A stretch of DNA of 64,000 nucleotides from Pipra filicauda (GCF_003945595.2 NW_024104509.1:1302001-1366000), one strand, 5' to 3'. Shown: positions 36,402 to 52,094, counted from the first letter of the stretch. Made by a program: numbers and translations. Notes: generated by a model from the letters alone, not told the origin.

Positions 36402-39400
36402 GACTGAAGGTATTTATAGAATGACCTCATAAAGAAAGAATCTTTTCCATCATGGAATACCCACCTACTACATGACAATACTCCTGAGATATATACAAAG
36501 CTTTTCCTATTTTTTTTCCCTCTATGTTTGTAAAGAATAATTAAAAGATATCCATAAAGAACCCCTACCTATTTGCAATGTATATACTCCAAACAGTTTG
36601 AAAACGATATACATCAGTTACCTCCTGCTTTTACGGGGAAAAAATAAAATTACTTTCGACACAGCTGCCTTTAAAATTGATATCCGAAAATACACTTATT
36701 TTCAGATAGTTGGAAAAGCCATGCTTAAACACTGTCCCAACACTAAGGCCAGGGGTATTCAAAGTGCCTATTGTTGGCCTAGTTTTTGGAAGGAGATGAA
36801 AACAGAATCAGTCTTTTTAAAATACACAGCCTAAAAAGCAGATTTTTTTGATGTTAAAGCATATCTTTAAAGAGAATAAAAGGGCCTACAGATTGCTTAC
36901 CCCTATTTTTGTCATGGTACATTTACAGTCCAATGCAAAGTAAACAAGATGGTTACGCCAGATAACAAAAACAGTCTCTGAATGCAGAAGTGACTATCCA
37001 TGCTCCTCTTTCCTCAAAAAAAGCTCTTTCTCATATAAAGGTATTAGCACCACTTTAATTCTTGCAGTTAATTTTTCCTTCCAGTTCATAGGCCAATCCC
37101 AAGAGGGAAAAAATGTCCTCAGCTGTACTCTTTATACAAGGCAGGCAGATTTAGCAAGTCTTGATCTGAGAAAGTACTAATGCAAATGCTTAAGATTAAA
37201 CATGTGGTTATGTGCATTTCTGAATTAAAATCTGTGTCAGAACGTTTATTTAGCTACAATTCTGATATTAAGAAAATCTTTCCATGTTGGCTGACCTAAT
37301 ACAGATAGTGGCATTATTTTGAATGTTCCTTTTGTTTTATACATTTTGGGTAAGCTACATAGGATAGGTAGATATTTACATGAGAGACATAAACTAGCTC
37401 ATAAACATTACCTGCTTTATTTTCAAAATTATTTTTGCTATAATTACTGTGATAAGATATGACTGTGACTGAGACCAGGTGATACCTTCTAGATACAGAG
37501 ATACAAAAGCTCTGAACTACTCGTACTTGTGAATAGATATGCAAGGACAAGCTCTTATAAGATATATTTGACACTAATAAATGCGGGTATAAACCGTGTT
37601 CTTGGCACATATACCAGCCCATGCTATTGTAGTGTGTCACTACAACATAAAAGTGGTCAACACTTAAGTACCTCCAGCCATATCTGGCTCACGAGTGGAT
37701 AAATGCACAAGTTGAACACAAATAAGCAAGATCAAGGAGTTAATGTTCTTTAAATCTCAGGTCTCCAGGATGACTAGTTGCACGTGGCAAACTGTGAATG
37801 TTCTCCACTGGTATCTTCAGCTTAATCCTAGGAACAGGAAAATGTAAAACCCACTAAGACATTGTGTAGCGTAAAGAAGTGAGTTAGCTTTAAATGAAGT
37901 ATTTTTGGTATTGGCAACACTCAAGTTGTGATAGCACGGAGCTTACTCTGTAAGAACTTTATTCTGCTACATGGGCAAGTTCAGCAGCCTGTCCTGCACT
38001 TCATGCTATTGTGAGGTAGCTGCTACACAATATTTTATGTAGTACTTCTTATGCAGAAGTTATCCAACAAAGCAGAGGCACATGGCAAAAAGCACTTCTC
38101 TGGACCAGAGCTGCACTACACCATATAATGTAATAAAATATACTTTAAAAATTTAATAATGTATATTATGTACTATAATACAATACAATACAAAGTTTAT
38201 TATATTATATTATATACACTACTTAGTTTATTGTAACAACTTTTGCCTATTCATTATATCATTGCCCCTTACTCAGAACTTTCCTGCATGAAATGTGGCC
38301 ATTCTTGAGATGCTTTGAGATTGATCTTGAGATTCTTTGTCAAGAAAAAAACCATTTACATGACATGAAAGAAATGAAGCATTTCTGAAGGAAGGCTACC
38401 TCACTATTTATAATGAGACGTGTCTGCCAATGAAAGGTAAATCTCCAAACACCTACAATTATTGCAAGACTCAGGTGAAATTAACAGCTTCAAGACTACT
38501 GCTGCTAATAGGGCAGAGTAAAAATCCATCAAGTGTGTCTTCTTTACTTTTAATGCCAGTCACAACGACAACATCGTGTGTCCCCCAGGCCCGTGGTGGG
38601 TTGCCACTGCATTGCAGGGAGAAGGCTGATGTGTCAGAACATATTAACTTCCTTGGCAGGTGGGCAAGAGACGACTGTACAAAGAGGTATTAGGCCCAAT
38701 GATTAAGGAATATGAAAACATAGCAGTAATTTCAATTAACAGACAAAATATTGAAACACTTGGAAAATATTCAAAAAAGAACAGCAGGGACACATTTTTC
38801 AAAACAGTAAGAATAAGAAATAAAAGAAAGGCTAAAACCCCCATATTCACAAATTAGGGATTATAATCCAAGATTAGTTTTACATAGGGAAACAGAAAAG
38901 TACAAAAGTAACTGTCTTGTTAACTACAACAAATTGAAATTAATGTAATATTTATTATCCTATTATCTTTCCAAATCTTTGCTGATTTGTAAATGCTGCC
39001 ATTTTAGTCACATGAAATAAGAGATTTACCTTACGTGGGACAAAGAATCATATTCCAATCTATTATGCACAGTATTTCAGGATTTGTATTAAAATCACTT
39101 ATTTAAAAGAACAACAGAATAGAGATAATGAGGAAGATAAGTACTAATAGACACAGAAACACAAAATAAAACCAAATAAATTTACAAGAGATCTTTACAA
39201 GCTCTACATAGTACCTTGGAGCCCTACTTGTTACTGTATTACATCATGGTTTGTGTAATATGTTTTTTGTAACTCTGCCCAGCACACTGGACACATTACT
39301 GTGATGAGACCAGAGAGAGGGAATACTGAGGGGATGGGAGGCAACATGATGCTTCTTGTAGACCTTTTGGGTTTTAGAGGAATTTGCAAATGTTATACAG

Positions 39401-42400
39401 TTCCTTCTACCCTATGCAGCAACAGTAGTCTGACCAGACTGAAAATGCTTGGAATCCGTAGAAGTAGGGATTTTTTGAAGGCTGATAAGTGATAGGTTTT
39501 GGAAAAGATTTTAAAACTTCTTTTTTCAGCTCTTGAAGAAATCTGTAACCTGTTGAGGTTTTTTTTTTTTTATTTGCAAATAAAAGAGTACAGTGCTTAC
39601 CATTGTTGGAGAATAAATATTGTCCTGGATAATTTATGATAAAGTATGATAATTTCTATACTTCTAAAGGCTTGCTAGAATGTGTAAGTATTATGCTTGT
39701 ATGCTTTTGTATGTGTCAAACTAATTTAAAAAAGCTTTGTCTTTAGGAGAAAAAGTATTATGTTAGAAAACTTTGGCAGTATAATATCAACATTGATTAG
39801 GTAGTTATATATTACAGATATTTTTTAGACTGCCATACTCAGTGTTTCTTTTTGATTGGGAAGATACTAAAAGAGTCCACTATCAAGAAATATAGGAAAA
39901 TAATGTCAAGCACTGTCAAACCTCTTCAAAATTACAGGAAAAACCTCCAAACAAATAATTCTAAGGAGTCAAAAGGATGATGAAAACATTATTCAAATGA
40001 CAATTGTGGAAACATTATTCAAATGACAATTGTGTCAAGTTGTTCCTTGTGAGCTCTGGAAGTCATAGGAGGTTTAATTTCCTTTTTCTTTTCATTCAAT
40101 AACAACGACAACAACAGCACCACGACCATCACGAAAAACTAAACCAAAAAAAAAATAGCAAACAAACAAATAAAAAAAAAAATTGTTGCTTCCTTGGTCT
40201 TATGAACTATGCAATTGAAGCAGACGTTCTTTAAAGAAGCAGCCACTTTTAGTTTTTCCAAATATAGAGAATCAAACACCAACCAAACAAACAAACAAAT
40301 CAAGCCACTCCTTTGTGCACATCCCCCTGTCCAGCCACTTTACATGTGACACATTTGGAACAGCTTCTATCAAACATTTGAATCAAACCTTTCATGCCCA
40401 AATATACCTATGCAGAAAGAAGCCAAAGGCAAGGCTTCAGTTTCAATCTTAAACAATTTTGTTTCAGTGCAAGATGTGAAGTCAACATTGCTAAACATTG
40501 TTTTGTCCTTGGACATTATACTCTTGCTCTACTAAATCTCTTCTCATTCTATTAGGTCCTTCTGCAGCATTTTACAGCTATTGATCATACCTTTGTCTTG
40601 CCTGCAAAACTCTCTCTCTGTCAGTTGATGCCTAATGTAAAAACTTACCCTGCACAAGGATCAATTTTGTTTCCCTTCAGCTCCCTGCGTAATTTATGTA
40701 AACCACCAGAGGAGTACGTTCATGCTGGTGGCAAGTATGTGATGCTTAGCTCTATCTGTGCTACATCTCATTATGACCTCCAGCATGGTTAAGAAGAAAT
40801 GGGCTGGCCAAAACCAGTTAAAGCTCAATCCTATCTGGAGATAGCAAGAAAATGATTACTTATGGGCAGTCCTGCCACATCATTCTGAAAATATACTTTG
40901 GTATGTGTGCAGTGTATGGCTGCTCCTAGGTGCTTGCTGATGCTAAACTCAGACCAGGAAGTATCAGTTAAAAAAAATGTCAATAATGTACTAATGTCTA
41001 GGAAACGTCATCCAGTTCTGCCAGAAGAATGAATTCCTGTGACTGCACTACAGCCTTGAAACAGAGCTGGAAGTGAAGCCACTGTTAATTAGGGAACTCC
41101 AATTAACTCAGACAGCTGTGATATTTTCACAGTGGCACAGCTACCCCAAGTGTAAGAGACCTTCCACTGGTTTGCTATGGAATTTTTAATCTAAGTCCAT
41201 GAGTCTTATATTTCTAGGTGGTCCCAGATACCTAGAAGACTGCTTAAAGCTGTGGAATGATGCATGTGTTCTTCTGCACAGTAGGACTTCCTATGATAAG
41301 GGTAAATATGCAGAAGATGAAGACTTCTTATGGTCTGGTCTTGTACTTGTAGTACATAAAAATATTTGTTTCCAATGAAAACTGCCCTTTCTGAATTTTA
41401 AATTTTCTGTGCTTCTCCTCCTCCTTCCCCTTCCCCAGTTCTGTACAGTCAAAATGTTTTGTTTTGGTCTCATATTTTCACCAGATACCTCATTCTACAG
41501 GATCTGAAAAACACATTTTTCTAAATACATAGTAAATACAATGAAATTTTGTATTTACGGAAGTGCAGTTTTCTTTGTACATGCTGTAGAAATATAATTT
41601 TTATTTAGTATGCTCTGTTTGCAGAGTCAGATCTTGATGTCACTGAGAAATATCTGCATATAGGAGTGGTTCCTTGATCAGGTAGAATGAAAGGGAAACT
41701 ATCTGTGATATTATCAACCTATACAGGCACTACGAAAGCAAAACATTCAGTTAAGTGAAATATATAGTAAACCTGTGTTGGTACTTGGCAGAAAAAAACT
41801 GTGAATTACCACTATGAGAGAAAACTACCCTAGTGAGATTTGAGGGTCTATGCAGTTGTCATCCCAGATTTCCTTCAGAGGGGACTTTAAATTAAGGTCC
41901 CAGGCAAACAAATATTTATCAGTGAAACTGAGAAATAATAATTAAAATTTAGTGGCTTAGGAAGAAAAGGTGTAACTAAGCTAATAAGTGAAAGAAAATA
42001 AAACACCTAGAAGAAAAATTACTATGTAAAATCTAGAAATAAGACCTCTATTTACCTTTTTACTTGCAGCCTGTGAAATTCTTGCTCATGTAATTTTTCT
42101 ATAATTCTTCTGCACCACCCATTTATTATACTGGCTTGTAAGGAAAATTAGAGAACAGAAAAAGTGAGGGGTTGGTGTTCTTGGTAAGCCTTCTTTTACA
42201 TGTCAAACCTGAATTTAAGCAAGGTCATGTACTTGTTATATTGAACTGCGTACCCTACATTAAAAAAAATAAAATATTGAAAACAAAAACTGTTTTATCA
42301 TACAGAGTAATCTTGGATTCACTACTTTTAGTGTTAAAATAAAAATAAAATTAATAAATAAATAAAAATATAAAATCCCGTCCTAAAGATCAACTTTTGA

Positions 42401-45400
42401 ATATAATATAGAGCCTAAAGCCACATGATATTGCTTTAAACATTAACAAAAGCTATTATTCAAAACACAAACACTAAGGAAAAAAATTTACAGGGTCAGC
42501 CACACTTGACTACTTGACAGCTAGCAAAAATAAAGTGCAAGAAATCAAAATTTTTCTTTTCAAAAACTGGGAAGAAAATAATGGAAGCAGCATTCAGTAG
42601 ATGTAATGAAAAAAATCTACAGGAAAACATATTTATGCAGTATAAAGAAAGAAAGCACTTACAATGAAATCCATAGAGTTTCCACAGGGACCTGTTTGAA
42701 TTAAGGCATAATTTTTAGACAAAGCAAGCAAGACTAATTTGAAATTTGCCAGCAGTGAGTAATTTACTGTGCCCTTTTGTAAAGCAGCACTAGCAACAGT
42801 TTTTACTTATCATGTTAAAAGTCTAAGCAACTGTCTCCAAACTAAACTCACATTGTGTGAATTTACTGTGGCTTTGTCTTTAAAACTTATCCCTTTCATT
42901 GCTGTCTTGCTTTCTTAGTGTGACTTGCTGAATATCTTGCTCTACACCACAGGATATAGACCTGGAAATGACCTATAGCGTGGAAATCAGTCCTGATGGT
43001 CCTCACTTGGAGTGATACAGGTTTTGTGCAAGTAGCTTTGTCCACGAGTCCGTGGAGCGAAGGCAGTGCAGCAGCTCCAGCACTTGCTCAGTTGGCACAT
43101 ACTAGTTGCAGCAGCTCCTTCAGTTCATAGACTAGCAAATATAGCCCCGGCCAAGCACGTGGAGCCAAGTTCTGTTCTTAGTTACACTGATGTAATTCTG
43201 AATAGACGCTGGCCTGTTTTATTCATTCATAGCTCATACTTTGGATATGAAGTTAATGCTTATTCAAGCAACCTCCCACTCATGTAATATTACTGTCCCT
43301 ACTGAAATTAAGGCAAGGTTTGACTAAGGAAAGACTTCAGAATTTTGTAAATATTCAGTTAATGTATAATTTTTGCAAATTCAAACTTGTTTGACCCTTA
43401 AGTGAAAGTACCTCTGCTGAATTTATTGGAATTCCAGCTTGTTTCAAACTGCTTCATAGTTTCATTTAAACTTCTGCATGCTTGAAAGAGGAATTTGGAA
43501 TAATAAATGTTTCAGCCAGGCCACGTAGAAAGTGTTAGTAGGTGTTTCCTTTCACCCTAGCATAAGTTTGGGAGAATCAGATTTTACTCGTGTATATTTG
43601 ATGCAAGACTGCTAAGAAACATGCTGAGATTTTTTCCTGGTTTTGCCTTCCATATCTGAAAATAAAAAGTGATAGCAATGTTTCTGTACTCTCAGTAAAT
43701 AAATATTCCACCTTAACTGTATCCTGAATTTTATATATGTGCTTATAAAGTGCCAATTCAATATTTAAGCAATAATAAAAAAATTAAAAATTAATCTTTA
43801 TTGAAAAGTTATGGATTTAGACTTAATATGATAGGGTGAAGCCAAGGGTAGATAACACTCTAGCAAACTGGATGTTAACTTCATTAATGACTAATTTCCA
43901 CAGGGTTATTGATATTATAAACTAAATTCAGTGGTTTAGAACAGAAATTATACAATTTCAGTTGCTCTGTCTACCTTTAAATTAGCTATGGCATGATTTG
44001 AGGCACATTTAGGAGAACAGCTGTTTTTAATTTAGTCTTTCTGTCCTTATCTTTAGTCTGACTACCTTGGACATATGTATTTTTAGTAAAAATCCAAACG
44101 TAGTAAATTGGCAGCATATATTTCAGCTAAAAGTCTAAACATTTAAATTAGGCAGAGAGGGCACCAAGAAATGAAATGAAGTATGCTCTGGCTTCATGTA
44201 TGAATAAAACTGATGCCAATTAAAATTCATCTCAAACCTACCCAGGCGTATTTTCCCTGCATCTGTTAGTAACTTTTCTTTCTGTGCTTTTCTTTCACCA
44301 CTGTTACAAAAGAGAAATACAGTCAAATGAAGCTAGTGTAAACTCCATGCAAGTGATTCATACAGCTTCAGTATTGCTGTATTTTACTGAAGCAATGCAA
44401 AGCATCATAATGCCAGCACAGTGCTTAAGAAACAGCAGCAGATTTTGAATAAAGAGCTCTGCATTCCACTGGCAGCCAAGGAGCTCAAACAGAAAATATG
44501 CCAGTAGTATAGACCAATGCATTATCACCCCCTCCCTCTTGCTGCATAACTGTGCTTCATAATGTGCCATAACATTGGCAAGCACAGCTCAGAGCTTTTT
44601 AAGAACACAAGGAAGCTCATGAATAATGGTTGAATCAGGAAAGTGATAATTAAATGAGACAACTGAATGCCAGTGGAGTCCCCAGTGGAAAATACTCTTC
44701 AGTGAAAATCATCTTCATTCCCTCAGTTTAGCAGTACAATGCTAAAGATATTTTTCAAACTAACATTTTAAAGAAAATATTAAAGTTCCCAAAACCATAA
44801 GAGGTATTTTTTGTATGCAACTTCTGTTTTAAAATGGAAGGTATATGATGTGCTTCAAAGAGAAAAAAAAAAATAAAAGCTTTAATTTTGACTTGGTGAA
44901 ATAAAATATTTTGCTGGTTTACAGAACTAGTTGATAATATTAAATTTATATAATAAAATACAGCAACCAATTATGGCTAAATTGTAAGCATCTTGGCTTA
45001 AATGTTTGCTTCATGTTTTTCCTTGTATGGGAGGTATAGTTAATCTCTTTTCATCTCCAATTCCACCTATTCTGTGGCTTTAGAGCAAAGATGGTTAGCT
45101 AGTGTCTATTCTTCAATCGCCAGTCTCAAGGGAGACAATTTTTATACAATAAGCATCTCTACTAACCTGTGTTCTGTTACTCCACCACATTCCTTCTGAC
45201 TTGTGCTGCAAGGAGAGGCTGCATATTAATTCTCTGCACTAAGTCCCCCGAAATGCAGTGGGACTTAGGAGCCAGAAGCTGCAAGCCATACACCCAGTTC
45301 CATTTTGTTGATGTTTGTACTTGCCAAAGAAATGCTTTCCCACCTTACAGGAGTTAATCCCTCAAAACAGAAATGAGAAATGGGTCTTGTTATGGAAAAA

Positions 45401-48400
45401 AAAATTGCTTTCTGTAAAAACACTAAAAGTTAAAGTGATTCCAATGGCTTGAGGTTCGTGTGGATCTGACAGTGAAATGAAACTGTGAGTGTAACGCAAC
45501 AGTTTTTGTGACTTAAAGTGTATGTAATACATGTTCATTCACTTCTTTTGATTTGAAATAAAGTCTTGTTCCTTTATCACCTGACATCTTGTTCTTAAAA
45601 AAAAAATAAAAAATAGCCAAAAATGACTGACAATGGATCTCAGTGTTGCATTTCAAAGAAACTGAGAGCATTTTTTTAATTGGCAGTTCTTATATATCTC
45701 ACTTGACAGCATTGCATTCAAGGCTGACACAGGATATTTTTAGCATCTCAAATGTGTGAATTAAAAGATCTGGGAAAAATTATTTGGGGTAGGTTGTTTA
45801 TGTAAAACACCACACAGGCTATTAGCATTTGACATATTTATGTGATTTTTTTTCAGAAAAGAATGTCTTCATTAAGCTGGAAAATTCAAAGGAAGCAAGA
45901 AGAATCCTTATACTACAAAGGAAAAAAGGTCAAAAGCATTATCCCACTTACATCAAGGTTGCAGAAACAGATTTATCTTATTTTTAGGGGGAGGTTGTAA
46001 AAGACTACGAACATTATTTATTCACAGACTACTGTACTTCACAGAGCCTTAATCCATTGTAATAAAGGTTCTGTGTTGGGTATATTTAAAAGCACACATG
46101 GAGAAAGAATAAGATGAAATTTCATATTATTTTCCAAGTATTTTCACACCTATAGTTGCTCTCTCTCTTGCTTTTCCGGGTGGCTTAGATAATTTGGTCA
46201 ATGCAGGTTTAACATCTAGTGGGTGCTCACAAATATTTTTGAACTCTCCTAGTTGTTCCAGATCCATTTTATGGTGCAAAAATACAGCTTTTTTCTACCA
46301 GAGGAAATGAACATGATGGTATGGCCCTGTAGGCTTGAACATCCTTCTGAAAGTTGGAAAACTCTGAGTCACCTCTGTTACCACGAAAACAGCATGATCT
46401 GGAGTAATAATTTAAATGGTTATTTTCTAGCCATATTGGCTTCCTGATCCAGTTTGTTTTGCTGACACACAAGCAATTTGGTGGAACTGCAAATGAAGAT
46501 TCATGCTTAGGTTGGCATAACTACCAAAACATCATTCTATGCCAGCTTGATTTCTCTCTGATATACTAGAAATAAAATAGTTTATTTCAAAATTTATTAG
46601 TTTTTTATTTCATTTTAGTGATTTTTAAAGTTTTTTTGGGGAATGGGAGATGGTGAAAATCACTGGGAAACAATGAATCTAAGTTGATTTCTTCTATAAA
46701 ATTTAGCTGTTTAACCGAAGAAGCAAGAGAAAGTAAGGTCTAAACTAAAATCCAAATCATACCAAATATTTTTGCAGTTAGTTCCTATGACATTATGGAA
46801 AAACAGAGAGAGATGAACTTATGCAGAGTGATATTGCCAATTACACGTTAGAGATGGGTCAGATTATTTAAATGAGACTACAGAAGAGTAATACATCACC
46901 ATAGAAAGCTCCTTATAGTTTCCGATATGCTAATCTATATATAAAAAGATGGTGAAATGTCTTGAAATACTATATAAAAGAGAACTTTAAGATTTTCATC
47001 TTGTTAATAAGTTATAGGTGCCAAGAAACAAATACAGTCCTTTGCTTTCTGAAAAAGTAAGATGCCTTTGATGGCATAGGTTACCAGAATTGATTTAAGC
47101 CTTGGTGTTTGTCTTTGCAGTCTTTAGGGAATATTTGTTTGGTGAAAAGACTATCATTATTCTCTCAAAAAGGCTATGTTATTGCCCATATTTGGTCCCA
47201 GATTTAGGTAAAGAATATTTGCTGTAGTATGGGATGTCAATGAGAAGAAAAACTTATGTGAAAAAAAACAAACACCAAAAATGGTTAAGCACCTTCAATA
47301 ATGTTTAAAAGCTTGTTATTCATTGTGAAGCGCACCTTTAAAGCTATATGGTAGCACATTGGTTTAATTTAGATCACATGTGAAAAACAGTACAGCATCA
47401 TTCCTAATGCTGAGACAGACTGAAGCACTCTTGAAAGTATCATAATCCTGTGAATTAGGAAGTATCTGAAAAACATTAAAGGACTGTTTTTCCAGTTTTG
47501 GCTTGCACTGAGACTGGGTAAAGAGGCACTTTAATCCAAAAAACCCCTACATTGCTTATAAGACAGATTGATCCTGCCCCTTTCCCTCCCTGGCATGTCA
47601 TGTCAATGCTGCAGAGCAAGATGGATCAGGTAACCTCTCTGGGTAGCAACTAGCATTGCAAAAACAGTGGCACTGGAAAAATGGTAAAGCTGAAAGGGAC
47701 AGCCAGCTTCAGGGACAGGGCTGGCTCTGGAGAGAGGTGACCTGAGCATAGATAGGGATATTTCTTGAGGTGAGCCACCTCTCTGTGGGAGAAGGCTGGG
47801 GAGAAAAGCAAGCATTTCTAACATTGCTTTTGCATTTTTCTTCTACCTTCTCCTTTTTGCTTTTCATTTCTTTGGTTAATTCTTTAAAAAGGGAAAACCA
47901 GGAAGATCTAGAAAGGACAATAATCCGCTAAAGGAATAATAATTTTAAAAAAGGAGTTAATTCAGTGAAGAAGTGACTTTTCTGGCTATTTGTGGAATCA
48001 CATGTTGACATCATTTTGTCTTAAGGAAATGTCTCTCCCTTTTTCTTTAAAAAACTTTATTCCAAATAGGTACACACATGTTTTCCCCTGTATAATTTGC
48101 CCTGAGTGTGGTACAGAAATTTATGTCACCTGAGACCAACAAAACTACAGCTGGCTGTACCAGGCACTTCTGTTTATTACTTAATTATTCCTGTTTGCAA
48201 GTTCCTTTTTATGTAATATGTTCCTTCCTCAATTATTCATAATTTTACAAATATTTCTGACAAAAACAATTAATAGGGTCCCAAATTAATTATCTGGTCT
48301 CTGATTAGACAAATGTTTGGGGGTTTTTTGTATTCTTCAGTTTTGCTAGAATAAATTTAACAAAGAGGGCAACCTTTTCCTTCTTTCATGTACAAAGAAA

Positions 48401-51395
48401 CCTCAGAGTTGGGAAAAGTCAGAATTTTATGAAGTTTTCAAGCTGTTTCTTTTTTTTAAAAAAATGAACTCCTACTGCCAAGGGTTAACTTTTGCCATCT
48501 TCATAAGAATTCATCTTAGTTGATGAAGTTATGAATCTTTCAGAAACCAAAGTTATCACCTGACTAACTAAATATTTGGCAGAGTTTAGTAAATAAAATC
48601 TCCCAAACCTACCTTCCTTATGATGTGACTCTCTTATGATGTATCTGCCTTTGCTACACTTCACATCTGCTACCTCCAGAGAAGGTATTCCATTAATCTC
48701 CCTTTTTTAATTAAGGAGACCTATGCTAATCCACACTGATTTTAGGATCCAGAGTCATATTACAGACCATATGGAGGTCTTCCTTGTCACAGACCAGGCT
48801 GCTGACTTTCTTATTAAAAACTTTAATTTCTGATTGAGGCAAAAGTCTCCAAATAAAATTAATTTCAAAATTATAACTCTTACTTGTACAAATAAATAAT
48901 CCTGGGGACCCTGATTCATGCATTTTAAGCTCTAAAAATCAATACAATAATGACCCTTTCACCTTCTACAACAGATGTGATGCACAGTGAGATTCCCAGT
49001 TCCTGTAAGCACGGGGTGCATTCTGCTCCCACTACAGCAACATGGCACTGTGTGGTTGTCAGCATGCCTCTCCAGGGGGCACTGCTGAGGAGAAGGAAGC
49101 TGTGCTAAAGTCAGAACCAATGAAAGTAAGAACTGATTATGTAATCTAACAGTGACATTAATGAAAACCACTAAACTCAATATTTCCACTAATCGAAATA
49201 TCCTCCGACTTCTGTTTTGAGAGGTAAACGTAAAAGAAGTAGTTAAGAAAATAGAACAGAGGAGAATGGAGTAGTACAGATGCCAAAAAACTTAGAAACT
49301 TCCGAAAAATAGGTGAGAGATAATACGTAAAAAAATAAGCCTTTTAGTCCAGAAATCTTAACCAGAAGCTTGAATTAAGTACCTTTCTTCCAGGAGTATT
49401 TTTGCGCTTACTAATACTTATCCAAGGGACACGTGCAAGATCACCCAAGGAGGCTTGTGAGCCAGAGAAAAACTTTTACCTCAACTTTCTTGAATTCCAG
49501 AGCAATAATTTTATTTCCGGATTGCATAGCATATCTGTTCAGGGAAGACTCATAGGCATTTAGAAACAACTTGGGTTTCCGATTTTGTGTCAACTTTCAT
49601 TTGTTAGTTTTGTTATATAAGACACAACTGGAGTAGAAAAGCACTTCTATCAGTCGTTTATTCATATGTACCTCAGGTGTAAAGAACAGTGCCTAAGAAA
49701 GAGCAGTAGATATGGGTTTATGTGATGATTCAGTTCATATCATTTAGTCTTCTTAGATGATGAAAAGCTGATGAAATTGGGTAATCTAATACTCCTAATA
49801 TTATGAATTTCAGAAATTCTTTCTTTTTGTGGTGCTTCTCATACCTGGGGCAATTTTCAACACCATAGTATCCAAGTGCAACAAATGGGACTTTTCTTCA
49901 ACTTAAGAAAATAACAATAATGGTCTTTACCGAGTGACTCAGCACAAAACATTTTTGTCCAAATGGTGGATTTTTCACAGCTCTTAGTCCATTTTATGAA
50001 ACAAGGATCCATTGAAACTGTTCTACAGCCTTGATTAAAGCACCTAAGTTAATGCTCCAATAATTACATTGTGTATATGTAATACTAGAGAGTTGATTTC
50101 ATAATGCCTCAATTAAGGAATCTGTTATCAGCATGTACTTTCAGGGGCTAAACACTTAAAAGAAATTATTTTGCATGATTTGGTAAAAAGCTGTTAAAGT
50201 AGAAAATCTTTTCAAGTAGTGCTTTGCTTTTTTCCTCCCCTCTGAAGACACCTGTTGTATAATAGAGCACACAATTTTATTAAGCCTGAAGGTTCTTTCC
50301 TCTTTGAGGAGCATATGTCCCTGTCTCCTGTTAATTTTGCATAACAAATGAAAAGTTGCAAGCACTTCTCTGAGACCTGTAGATTGCATCTTACCAACTT
50401 ATTTCCTGTGGTGGTTTGATTTGGCTTGTAAGGTGTGAATTCCCAATAACCTTAATTTAGGTGAGGTTTCTCAAAGTCTTTTTTTCCCCTCCTTTATGAA
50501 AAAAAGATGCAAACATGCTCTGTAGATCTTGTCTTCAACTGGGCCTCATGCTCTTCTTTGCCTATTCATCTACCAACTTTAATCATCATCACATCCAAGC
50601 ACTGTCTGTCAAGTCAGACTGATACTGGCCATAGATTTTAAAATTACTGTGATTGGGAAGACACACTCATTCCAAGTGCCGACTAACTCAGAGAAGGCCA
50701 CTTATTCTGAAATGTTTGCAATTAAATGAAACATATGTGTAGAATGGTAGTCCTTTAACTTTCTCATTTGTTACTGTAGCAAATAAAGTAATTTGAGTTG
50801 AAGTGATTCACACAATCCAATAATTACCTTTCTAAGCTCTCCCTTGGTTACACTGAAATTACATAAGCCCATGCTGTTACTTTTGTAATGCCAAAGAGTC
50901 AGACAGGGTCAAAATTATACTTTCAAGACTGAATTCTACCCCCTACAAGTACCTGTTTCTTTTGTGAGAAAGAATATGGGCTCTAAACTTTATATTTTCA
51001 TTTAGATGGATTACCTGAGGTCTTTAAACCGTGACTATATACCACAGAAAACTCGAAGATAGCTTGTTTTGGCTTTGTATGTGAGGTCATAGCTTGAAAG
51101 GGAGGTGCCCAAATCTGGCAAAAGGTACAGATTGTATATTAACACACAAGTTGAAAGATCTGGATAGTACACTACCAAATTAGTGTCAATGATGCCTCCT
51201 TTTTATTAAGATAATTTAATTCAGGATGATTCTCTTAAGTTATACATCTGGATTTCCTGATGATGTTTCTGTGCAGACCAAATACAATTTGACAGAATAC
51301 TGATTTATTCAGATTTCTTGCAGACTCTAAACATAACCACTACTAAAACTCACAGAAGCTGTGCAATGGTGCACAGATGACAGACTGTTGTATAC
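36402..51395. other. Gene-free AT-rich non-coding sequence
   Basis: About 15 kb with no exon, RNA gene or clear transposon recognised. Open frames are 60-110 codons on both strands, without motifs. It contains an AT-rich tract with TATTA and CAATA words near 38.14-38.22 kb, A-rich simple sequence near 40.14-40.19 kb and the 26-bp duplication at 39984. A splice-like interval at about 38590-38660 (CCCCCAG before, GGCAG|GTGGGC after) is noted but not supported by anything else. Confidence 0.7.
39984..40034. repeat. Tandem duplication, 26-bp period, two copies
   Basis: AAACATTATTCAAATGACAA followed by TTGTG is present at 39984-40008 and again from 40010 to 40034 without a mismatch. Near-identical adjacent copies imply a recent slippage or repair event. 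The unit holds ATTCAAAT-like and CAATTG motifs but has no gene context. Confidence 0.93.
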
Positions 51396-51398
51396 TGA

Positions 51399-51434
51399 CT
51401 CCCCTCCCCTCCCCTCCCTTTCCCTCCCCTCCCA
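51399..51434. repeat. (CCCCT)n polypyrimidine tract
   Basis: Repeated CCCCT units with one TTT interruption. The minus strand is AGGGG repeats with several runs of four G, so G-quadruplex potential is plausible. It lies about 100 bases from the 3' end of the large CR1 element. Confidence 0.9.
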
Positions 51435-52094
51435 ATTCACACACCCATCTCCTTCTCCTGTTCTTTTGGGGGGTATAAACCTGGCCTCAGCAAAGCACCC
51501 TGCCATTTTGTAATCAGGCAATAGTTTGAGTCATTAACCACTAATACTTCAGTCTCTCAGAAACATCTAGCCTAAATTTCACCTCTTGTTTTGTACCCAT
51601 TACTCCTTGTGCTATCCCTACAGTTCCTAATGAGGAGTTCCTCTCCAGCTTCTCTCTAGGCCTTCTTTCACATACTGGAAGGTGGATGTAAGGTGTCCAT
51701 GCAACTTCTTCTCTAGGCTCAAGAGCCCTGACTCTCTCAGTCTGTCATCACAGGAGAGGTGCTCCAGTCCTCTTACCAATTTTATGACCCTCCTCTGGAC
51801 TTGCTCCAACAGTTCTGTGTTCTTCTTGTGGTCGGGGCACCAAAGCTGTACACAGTATTCCCACTGATGTCTCATAAGAGCAGAGTAGAGGGGGAGAATC
51901 ACCTATATCAACCTTCTGGCCATGCTTCTTTTGATGTAGACCAGGTTGGCATTTTCGCCTGTGAGCATACACTGCTGACTCAAAGTGAGTTTTTCATCAA
52001 GCCTCAGCCCTTAGTTCTTCTCCACAGGGCTACTCTCCATCACTTCTCCACCCAACCTGTAGGTGTGCCTGGGATTGCCGCAACACAGGTGTAT

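Noticed and set aside
38590..38660. Possible small exon between CCCCCAG and GGCAG|GTGGGC
   Set aside because: The polypyrimidine tract is poor, no partner exon is in phase, and the donor is mediocre.
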